From positions 434,001 to 498,000 of the forward strand of contig JAFAZX010000045.1 in the NCBI GenBank assembly GCA_019239425.1: a DNA stretch of 64,000 bases. Reading direction: 5' to 3'. Below are positions 58,116 to 64,000 of this stretch, piece by piece (within the stretch, counting starts at the first letter, position 1; each line of letters begins with the position of its first letter). The position numbers and the translations under genes are program-made. Source of the stretch: Acidobacteriota bacterium. GTDB taxonomy: Bacteria > Acidobacteriota > Blastocatellia > Pyrinomonadales > Pyrinomonadaceae. The notes beneath the pieces were generated by a model. That model was not told the origin of the DNA and ran no database searches. It saw only the letters and a list, made by a program, of their open reading frames with translations.

Positions 58116-59006
58116 TCAGTTATCCAGAGCCCTCAGGCCCAACTCCGCACGCGCCCGGCGCGCACGCGCGTTCGGCATGCTGCGCACGCGCTCCCTGATG
58201 CGCTCGAACTCCGCGGAGGCCTGCCACGCGCGCGGCGCGGGCAGCAGCGCGGCCTCCTCCTCGACCCTGCGGGCGCGCTTCTCCAGATCGGGGTGGTCGC
58301 TGAGCCACTGCGGCAGTCCGCGCTTGCCTCCGCCTTCCAGCCTGCGGAAGAGACTCGCCATGTCGCGCGGGTCGTAGCCCGCGCCCGACATGAGCTGCGC
58401 GCCGAGCACGTCCGCCTGCCGCTCGTAGTCGCGGCTGAACTTCATCAGGTAGAGACTTGCCCCCGCGTACGCGCCGAGCTGGATGGCCTCGCCCTTCTTC
58501 CCCCCGATGACCTCGCCCAGCAGCGCCACGCCCAGCTCGGCCAGAAGCGCCTTGCTCGCGGAGGCCGTGCCGTGCCGGAGTGCGACGTGGCTGATCTCGT
58601 GCGCGAGCACGCCGGCCAGCTCGCCCTCGCTGCGGGCTGTCTCGACCAGCCCGCTGTTGACGTAGACGTTTCCGCCCGGCAGCGCGAAGGCGTTCGCGTC
58701 CGCGTCTTCGACGACGTGGAACGTGTAGCGGAACTGCCGGCGCTGGTACTGCTCGGGGATGTTGGCGACCAGCCTGCGGCCCACGCGCTCGACGTAGTCG
58801 GCGACCTCTCCGTCGTGGTAAGGCCTGGTCTGACGCTCGACCTCGCGCGCGGCCTCCTCGCCGTACTTCACGTCGTCGCCGACGCCGAAGAAGTTGCGTG
58901 GCGCTTTGACCTTCGTCTGCGCCCAGGCGGCGGCGGGCGCGAGGGCCGCGAGCGCGGCGACGATGACGAGGAGGGCGATTGTCTTCGAGAAGAGTTTCCG
59001 GGGCAT
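58116..59006 (-). CDS. M48-family zinc metallopeptidase, exported
   Basis: A 296-aa periplasmic peptidase. A signal peptide (about 1-29, ending AWAQ) leads to the M48 catalytic site HEISH (residues 136-140) in GVLAHEISHVALRHG, with the third ligand Glu in SRDYERQADVLGAQ. The pattern NAFALPGGNVYVNSGLVE is typical of BepA/LoiP-type proteins that clear misfolded outer-membrane proteins. There is no C-terminal TPR here. The start is ATG 59006 (MPRKLFSK). The region upstream to 59271 is gene-free and divergent. Confidence 0.9.
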   Translation of the reverse strand: MPRKLFSKTIALLVIVAALAALAPAAAWAQTKVKAPRNFFGVGDDVKYGEEAAREVERQTRPYHDGEVADYVERVGRRLVANIPEQYQRRQFRYTFHVVEDADANAFALPGGNVYVNSGLVETARSEGELAGVLAHEISHVALRHGTASASKALLAELGVALLGEVIGGKKGEAIQLGAYAGASLYLMKFSRDYERQADVLGAQLMSGAGYDPRDMASLFRRLEGGGKRGLPQWLSDHPDLEKRARRVEEEAALLPAPRAWQASAEFERIRERVRSMPNARARRARAELGLRALDN

Positions 59007-59271
59007 CCGTTTGACCTCACCTGCGATTCGTTTCTGTCTTCCCGCTTGAACGAGCACCGGACGAAACAACGCACGTGCCAGCGGCCGCGGAGGGCACCTC
59101 CGCGCCGTCGCGGTGAACTCCTTCACAAAAGCGAGACGGCCCGCCGCACGAAAGCGTGAAGCGCGCCGGACGAGATGGGTTAGAGGGTTTCGGCAACGTC
59201 ACGTCACATTGAAGCGCAAAGGCGGGTGGAGATTTGAGGAAGCCGCGGCCGATTTCATCTTTAATCAACGT
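59007..59271. other. Divergent intergenic region
   Basis: 265 bp between the M48 peptidase gene and the helical secreted protein gene. No repeat family copy and no clear promoter or hairpin was found. Confidence 0.3.
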
Positions 59272-60147
59272 ATGCCCCGAGCAGGAGTCACACTCACTCT
59301 GCTATGCCTACTCGTCTCTGCGGCGCACGCGGTGCACGCCGCGCCTGACACTAAAGTTTCGAAGAAGGATTTGAAGAGGGCGGACGCCGTCCTCTCCAAG
59401 CTGCGCAGGCTTGAGGAGAGTTCCGCGACGCCCGACCCTGCGGCCTTCGTCAAAGCAGCGCGAGAGCTCCACCCCGGACTCTTCTCGAAAGTCTCTGCGC
59501 TGCGCGAGGGCGATTTGAAGACGGAGTTGACGACGGCGGTCGTCCTCTACGAATCAGCCCTGCGCGCGGCGCGGCAGGGCGGCACGCCCGACTGCTCGCG
59601 CGAGCCGCGCGAGTCGTACGCGCGCCTGTGTTTCGAGACGCGCGAGGGCGGACGCTCGGCCTTCCTGCGCGCGAAGGCGCGGCTCCACGTCGCGCGGGCG
59701 CGGGCCGAGGTGCTCTACGCGCGCGGCGAACGCGACCCTGCGACGCTCGACACGGTCGCGCTCATACGCGCCGAGCGCGACACAGACCGCGCCCTCGCCG
59801 CCGACGCGCTCCGGTCTCTCAAAGAACTCGTCGCCGCGCCCGACACGTCTGACCTCGCGGGCAGACTCGAAGCATTCGAACGCGTGCTCGACTCCCTGCC
59901 GCGCGACCACACGCAACAACTCCTGCGCTCCGCGCGCGACGCCTTCCGCGACGGACTCTACTGGCAATACAAGGCCGCGCCCGCCCTCGCGCTCCTCATC
60001 GACGCAAGCTCCTACACGCCGCGCGGCGAACTCCCGCGCCTCGGCCTCCGCGCGGACGACGCCGCCCGCACCGCCCAAGCCAACCTCCGCACCGCACTCA
60101 TCTTCATCAACAAAGTCGAAGCAGAGTTGGATAGTAGTAGGCAGTAG
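59272..60147 (+). CDS. Secreted alpha-helical hypothetical protein (291 aa)
   Basis: An exported protein with a signal peptide (about 1-24, ending HAAPD). The rest is predicted to be almost all helical and Arg/Ala/Leu-rich, with a few cysteines (CSREPRESYARLCFE). No domain is recognised. The start is ATG 59272; no clear ribosome-binding site exists, so an upstream start from 59113 is possible, though it would not have a signal. The last codons and stop (AGT-AGG-CAG-TAG) come from a family B repeat. Confidence 0.6.
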   Translation: MPRAGVTLTLLCLLVSAAHAVHAAPDTKVSKKDLKRADAVLSKLRRLEESSATPDPAAFVKAARELHPGLFSKVSALREGDLKTELTTAVVLYESALRAARQGGTPDCSREPRESYARLCFETREGGRSAFLRAKARLHVARARAEVLYARGERDPATLDTVALIRAERDTDRALAADALRSLKELVAAPDTSDLAGRLEAFERVLDSLPRDHTQQLLRSARDAFRDGLYWQYKAAPALALLIDASSYTPRGELPRLGLRADDAARTAQANLRTALIFINKVEAELDSSRQ

Positions 60148-60201
60148 GCAGTAGGCAGTTAAGGCCAGACCTCTTCTACTGCCTACCGCCTACTGCCTAC
60201 T
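60133..60201. repeat. Family B palindrome (B10)
   Basis: Lies between converging genes and supplies the stop codon of both: the secreted helical protein and the RmlD-like reductase each end SRQ-stop. Confidence 0.85.
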
Positions 60202-61035
60202 GAATTCGGCGAGCGCTTCGCGCCAGTGACGGAGAGGTGGGAGTTGGAGTTCGGCGGTGGCGGCGCTGCGGAGTGGGGAGTAGCGCGGGCGGCGTGCGGG
60301 GCGTCGGACTTGAGATTCGGTGACGGTCTCGATGAGGCGGGCGGCCTCTTCGTCGTCGAGCCCGGCGAGGCGCGCCGCCTCGCGCGCGAACTCTTCGTAG
60401 GTGCAGACGCCTTCGTTGACGACGTGGTAGAGGCCGTGAAGGCCCTTGCCGAGAATCTCTTCAACTCTCGAAACGAGGTCTCCGACGAAGGTCACGCTCG
60501 CCCAGGTGTCTTTGATGGCGCGGACGCGGCGGCCCGCCGCGAGTTCGCGGTGCGCCGTCGAGAGGAAGCTCTCCTTCCCCGCCCCGAAGACCCACGAGGT
60601 ACGCACGACGAAGGTGCGCGGGTTGGACTCGAACGCCGCGCGCTCGCCCTCCAGCTTCGTCAGGCCGTATACGTTGACGGGTCGCGGCTCGTCCTGCTCG
60701 GCGTAGGGCGCGCGGCCCTCGCCGTCGAAGACGTAGTTGGTGCTGAAGTGCAGGAAACCTGCGCCGACCTCGGCGGCGGCCGCGGCCAGCGTGCGCGTCG
60801 CGTCCGTGTTGACGGCGCGCGCGGCTGCGGGGTCGCGCTCGCACTCGTCCACGCCGAGCACCGCGCAGTTAACGAAGAGCTGCGGCCGCGTCTCTTTGAC
60901 GAAGCGCCTGACTGCCCCCTCATCCGTCACGTCCAACTCGGCGCGGCGCGGCGCGAGCACTTCGTGCCCACGCCCGAAGCGGCGGGCGAGGCACCCGCCG
61001 ACCAACCCGCCCGAGCCGGTGACGAAGACTTTCAT
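60190..61035 (-). CDS. RmlD-like dTDP-4-dehydrorhamnose reductase
   Basis: A 281-aa extended SDR of the RmlD_sub_bind family. The nucleotide site is MKVFVTGSGGLVGG, the substrate motifs are STNYVFDGEGRAPYAEQDEPRPVNVYG, and the catalytic pair is YGLTK (Tyr-x3-Lys). The C-terminus carries RRPARRPRYSPLRS. It would reduce dTDP-4-keto-rhamnose for surface polysaccharide; other RmlA-C genes are not in the window. The C-terminal EFSRQ and the stop TAG are formed from a family B repeat arm. The start is ATG 61035. Confidence 0.85.
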   Translation of the reverse strand: MKVFVTGSGGLVGGCLARRFGRGHEVLAPRRAELDVTDEGAVRRFVKETRPQLFVNCAVLGVDECERDPAAARAVNTDATRTLAAAAAEVGAGFLHFSTNYVFDGEGRAPYAEQDEPRPVNVYGLTKLEGERAAFESNPRTFVVRTSWVFGAGKESFLSTAHRELAAGRRVRAIKDTWASVTFVGDLVSRVEEILGKGLHGLYHVVNEGVCTYEEFAREAARLAGLDDEEAARLIETVTESQVRRPARRPRYSPLRSAATAELQLPPLRHWREALAEFSRQ

Positions 61036-61040
61036 AAGAA

Positions 61041-61161
61041 CAGAAGGCAGCAGGCAGACGGCAGTAGGCAGTTAAAGCCACTAATGCCGATAAGATTTGA
61101 TAAGCCCTTCAACATCCTAAACGCGGGGCGGCTGCCTACTGCCATCTGCCTACTGCCTACT
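61041..61161. repeat. Family B palindrome (B11)
   Basis: Between the RmlD-like gene and the J-domain-like gene. Left arm is diverged (AAGGCAGCAGGCAGACGG); right arm is standard. Confidence 0.85.
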
Positions 61162-61165
61162 TCTT

Positions 61166-61882
61166 TTAAGAGAGGTGGGCGAGGCGGTTGCGCGCCTTTG
61201 CGAGTTTGCGCGTGAGGGTGGCGGCCTGCTCGGCGAGCGCGTCGCGGCCCTGGCGCGCCTCCTCGGCCGCGGCGAGCATGAGGTGGTAGAGCCTGTCCTG
61301 CTTCAGGCGCTTGACGCCGAACTCGATGGTGATGAGTTCTTCCTTCAGGTAGACGAGACGGGCGGCCGCGTCCTCGGGCACCTCTTCGCGCGCCGACGAA
61401 GCGCAGTAGGACTGGAGCTGTTCGTCGTCGAGTAAGGTTGACAAGCTCTCCACGTCGCCGTCGCGGTAGGCGCGGCTGGCCTCGGCCATGATCGCGTGGC
61501 GGCGGCGCGCCTCCTCCTCGTCGGCCGCGTGGTCGGGGTGGAACATGCGCGCGACCGACCAGAAGAGTTTCCGCAGGCCGCCCTTGCCCGGCGCGGCCGA
61601 AGGCGCGGTGCCTTCGAAGTCGGGTCGGCCTTCGTCCTCGGAAGACTCCTCCTCTTCGAGTCCGGCGAGCCTCGCCTCCGCGCGCCTGATCTCCGCCTCG
61701 ACCTCGGCCAGCTCGACGAGGCGCGCGCCGACCGTCCGCGCGTAACGCTCCTTGAACTCGCGGAACTCCTCCTGCAAAGCGGAAAGCTCCGCCCGCCGCC
61801 CTTCGAGCAGCGCCGCCAGGCGCTCGGCCTCCGCCGCCGGGTTCTCGTTCGAAGGGATGGCTTGAAGATGAGCACTCTGCAT
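61166..61882 (-). CDS. J-domain-like hypothetical protein
   Basis: A 238-aa cytoplasmic protein. Two coiled-coil stretches (about 15-80 and 190-235, Glu/Arg/Leu/Ala-rich) flank a segment resembling a degenerate J domain: LRKLFWSVARMFHPDHAADEEEARRRHAIMAEASRAYRDGD, where HPD is the Hsp70-contact motif. It could recruit DnaK or be a structural relative only. The start is ATG 61882 (MQSAHLQ). Upstream lies the family H palindrome, and no good ribosome-binding site is visible between them; a GTG at 61933 would add a repeat-coded LITHHSS. Confidence 0.6.
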   Translation of the reverse strand: MQSAHLQAIPSNENPAAEAERLAALLEGRRAELSALQEEFREFKERYARTVGARLVELAEVEAEIRRAEARLAGLEEEESSEDEGRPDFEGTAPSAAPGKGGLRKLFWSVARMFHPDHAADEEEARRRHAIMAEASRAYRDGDVESLSTLLDDEQLQSYCASSAREEVPEDAAARLVYLKEELITIEFGVKRLKQDRLYHLMLAAAEEARQGRDALAEQAATLTRKLAKARNRLAHLS

Positions 61883-61883
61883 A

Positions 61884-61948
61884 AGTGATGAGTGATGAGT
61901 GATGAGAAAAAGCCGCTTGCCTTCTCTTATCACTCATCACTCATCACT
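61884..61948. repeat. Family H palindrome
   Basis: Arms of GTGATGA heptamers (AGTGATGAGTGATGAGTGAT) and inverse, upstream of the J-domain-like gene. Confidence 0.8.
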
Positions 61949-62092
61949 ATACCAGCACACTACGGCCCTCGTCGCGCGTGGCGGGCAAAGTGCGGCCGGC
62001 TCGCTGCAATCATCGGGTCGGTTTGTGCGTGACTTTCAGGCGGGAGAGGGCCGCACGCGGTTCCCTTCAAACCGTGGCGGCCTGCGGTGCGC

Positions 62093-62326
62093 TTAGGGCG
62101 TGATGAGACCTTTCTTGATGTTGCGCTGCCACGCCTCGAAATTCTTCACGCGCCGCTTGGCCTGCTTACGGGTCAGACGCATCTTGTCGGCCACGAAGTT
62201 GATGCGCTCCGTACGGTCGAGCTTCTTGTTGTGCGGGACGCCGGGGGCCTCGAGGTATATCTCGTAAGCGCGCTTCCACTCATCCTTGACATCCTCGGTC
62301 GCCTGCTTGCCGCGTAACTCTGGCAT
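62093..62326 (-). CDS. Hypothetical basic protein (77 aa)
   Basis: A small Lys/Arg-rich protein (MPELRGKQATEDVKDEWKRAY) with two helices and no known domain or membrane segment. The start is ATG 62326. It may bind nucleic acid given its charge and helices (RLTRKQAKRRVKNFEAWQ), but that is speculation. It lies 117 bp upstream of the end of the helicase gene and is on the same strand. Confidence 0.5.
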   Translation of the reverse strand: MPELRGKQATEDVKDEWKRAYEIYLEAPGVPHNKKLDRTERINFVADKMRLTRKQAKRRVKNFEAWQRNIKKGLITP

Positions 62327-62442
62327 CGTCGGTTCCGTTCTCCAAAGGGGAATTAACTTACCCGGGATTATACTTCAGACAATCTTTAATCTACCACATC
62401 GGCTTTGTAAAGTTTCGTCAGCGCGTCCCGCTCAAGTTGCCA

Positions 62443-64000
62443 CTAAGCTTGCAGAGGGTCTTCGGGCCACGCGTGGCGCGGGTAGCGCCGGCCCAGCTCG
62501 CGCCGCAGCGCGGGGTAGTGGCGCGCCCAGAAGCCCGCGAGGTCGGTCGTCACCTGCACGGGCCTCTGGCTCGGCGCGAGCAGTTGCAGCACGAGCGCGA
62601 CGCGACCGTTCGCGATGCGCGGCCCCTCGCGCATGCCGAAGAAGTCTTGCAGGCGCGAGGCGACCGAAGGCCGCCCGCCCCGTTCGTAAAGCACGCGCGC
62701 CTGTCTCCCGCGCGCGAGCGTCACGCGCTCCGGCGCCATCTGCGCGAGCAGGCGCGAATGTTCGTGTGAGAGCCTGCGTCTTAAGACTTCGACCAGGCCG
62801 CCGCCGCGCGCGGCCTCCCTCAACTCCGCGAAGCTGCGCCGACCCTCGCACAACTCCGCGAGGGCCGCGCGCACGTCTTCGTCGCCCAACCCGTCGAGCC
62901 CGGCTTCGGGGAACGTGCGCGCGAGGAAATCCACGCGCGCGAGGAAGCGTTCGACCTCTTCGGCGTCCGCGAAGGCCTGCACGCCCGCGCCGAGCGCCGC
63001 TTCGGCGAGCGCGCGCGAAACCTCCGGCCCTTCGGCGCGCGGCGCGCGCCACTCTTCGACGACGAGCTGGTCGTAGGTCAGACGGCGCAGCAGCTCCACG
63101 CGCTCTCCTTGTGCGTTCCAGCGCGCCTCGGTCTTCTCTTCGAGCGCCTCGGGGAAGAGGTCGAGCAGCCAGTCGGGCTCGACCTTGCTCGCGAGCCGCA
63201 CGCTTGTCTTCGCCGCCCGCGCGGACGTGCGCGCGGCGTCGCCCCGCTCCTCCGCGTCGACGGCGACGAGGAACTCTGCCGCGCGCACGACGCTCTCGGG
63301 CGCGAGCTCGGCCGTGCCCCCGCCCGACAGCAGAAGCTCGACGGACGCCCCGTGCTCGTTCGTCTTCGAGCGCCGTCGCGCGACGCGGTCGGGGTAGCCT
63401 GCGAGGACGGAGACGAGGAGCGCCGCCTCCTTCTCGTCGGACAGCTCGACGCCTTCTTCTCTGGAGTTCGGCAGGCGGATTATGCGTCGAAGCTGCCGGC
63501 TCACGCGCTCGACGGCGCGCACCGCGTTCGGTTCGAGGTCGAGCGCGCGCAGGCGCTCGGCGGCGAAGCCTCGCGCCTCTGCCTGCGTGAAGAGGTCGAG
63601 GAGTTCGAGCAAGTCCGACGAGGCGTGCGTCTCCGCAACACGTCTCTGGCGCGGGCCTTCACGCACGTTCAGGCTGACGCGGCCGGCGCGTATGTCGCGC
63701 TCGGCCGTGAGCGCGGCGACGGTACAAGCCTCGCGCGCGACGCCGCGCGACTCGGCCTCGACGACGATGCGCGAAAGGCGCGGGTGCAGCGGCAGACGCA
63801 GCATCGAGCGCCCCGACTCCGTCACGCGCCCTTCGGCGTCAACCGCGCCCAACCTGCGCAGAAGCGTCTCGGCGGCTTCGAGCGCCTCGGGCTGCGGCGC
63901 CTCGAACCACTCGAACGCATGCAGGTCTTTAACTCCCGCCGCGCGCAACTCAAGCACCGACTCGGCGAGGTCGAGCCGGCGCACCTCGGGCGTCTCGTGT
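62443..64000 (-). CDS. hrpB: HrpB-like ATP-dependent helicase, 5' end outside window
   Basis: The C-terminal 518 residues of a DEAH-box helicase in the HrpB family. The window edge cuts the motor; the visible frame begins HETPEVRRLDLAESVLELRAAG, which is the HrpB pattern after RecA2. The helical HA2-like and OB parts (about 15-300) and the HrpB C-terminal domain (ending RELGRRYPRHAWPEDP) are present. The visible GTG at 63984 is not the true start. HrpB proteins process RNA or DNA, role unresolved in most phyla. Confidence 0.88.
   Translation of the reverse strand, partial: HETPEVRRLDLAESVLELRAAGVKDLHAFEWFEAPQPEALEAAETLLRRLGAVDAEGRVTESGRSMLRLPLHPRLSRIVVEAESRGVAREACTVAALTAERDIRAGRVSLNVREGPRQRRVAETHASSDLLELLDLFTQAEARGFAAERLRALDLEPNAVRAVERVSRQLRRIIRLPNSREEGVELSDEKEAALLVSVLAGYPDRVARRRSKTNEHGASVELLLSGGGTAELAPESVVRAAEFLVAVDAEERGDAARTSARAAKTSVRLASKVEPDWLLDLFPEALEEKTEARWNAQGERVELLRRLTYDQLVVEEWRAPRAEGPEVSRALAEAALGAGVQAFADAEEVERFLARVDFLARTFPEAGLDGLGDEDVRAALAELCEGRRSFAELREAARGGGLVEVLRRRLSHEHSRLLAQMAPERVTLARGRQARVLYERGGRPSVASRLQDFFGMREGPRIANGRVALVLQLLAPSQRPVQVTTDLAGFWARHYPALRRELGRRYPRHAWPEDPLQA

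Overview
The window is GC-rich chromosomal DNA from a Gram-negative bacterium. It is most likely an acidobacterium of the Blastocatellia/Pyrinomonadaceae kind. This placement is an inference from gene content and repeat style: a TonB-type outer-membrane receptor with an N-terminal carboxypeptidase-regulatory domain, many secreted peptidases (M16, M24, M48, S9, S46), a caa3-type oxidase, PQQ dehydrogenase, and very many small intergenic palindromes. No rRNA, tRNA, CRISPR array, transposase or phage gene was seen.

Layout. 0.1-6.3 kb: MltF-like transglycosylase, SnoaL-like protein, double-GNAT protein, M16 peptidase. 6.6-13.3 kb: small and secreted unknowns, a delta-9 type desaturase, a histidine kinase/response regulator pair, a PfkB sugar kinase, and an overlapping HipA-like kinase/DUF3037 pair. 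13.4-21.4 kb: fasciclin protein, MsrB, an ECF sigma/anti-sigma operon with a Spy-like protein at each end, and a divergent MacA/MacB-type efflux set. 21.4-42 kb: YncE/phosphoesterase fusion, YdcF protein, S46 peptidase, single-domain receiver, ankyrin protein, RNB ribonuclease, Xaa-Pro-type peptidase, POT transporter, DPP-IV-like peptidase, lipoproteins, the large receptor and low-complexity proteins. 42-53.3 kb: one long leftward respiratory cluster reading PQQ alcohol dehydrogenase, XoxJ-like binding protein, cytochrome c, COX II-I-III, small membrane protein, CtaG, cytochrome c, YVTN protein and FNT channel. 53.7-64 kb: RluA-type pseudouridine synthase with a CvpA-CAP fusion, SDR, CoA-binding protein, M48 peptidase, RmlD-like reductase, a J-domain-like protein and the 3' part of an HrpB helicase gene cut by the window edge.

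Two threads go beyond gene content. First, the intergenic spaces carry at least six unrelated families of hairpins (A, B, C, D, G, H here). In most of them each arm is a degenerate tandem array of a 7-nt unit, or 8 nt in family A. Because three heptamers make seven codons, arms that extend into genes encode heptapeptide repeats. In the respiratory cluster several exported proteins appear to have built their signal peptides from such arms, and elsewhere the repeats supply stop codons. Second, four copies of one promoter-like motif (TGTAACC/G, exactly 17 nt, GTCTWGM or GTCTTCA) lie upstream of the Spy-like/sigma operon (two copies), the MacA/MacB efflux operon and a low-complexity gene at 41.9 kb. 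This suggests the regulon of the locally encoded ECF sigma factor.
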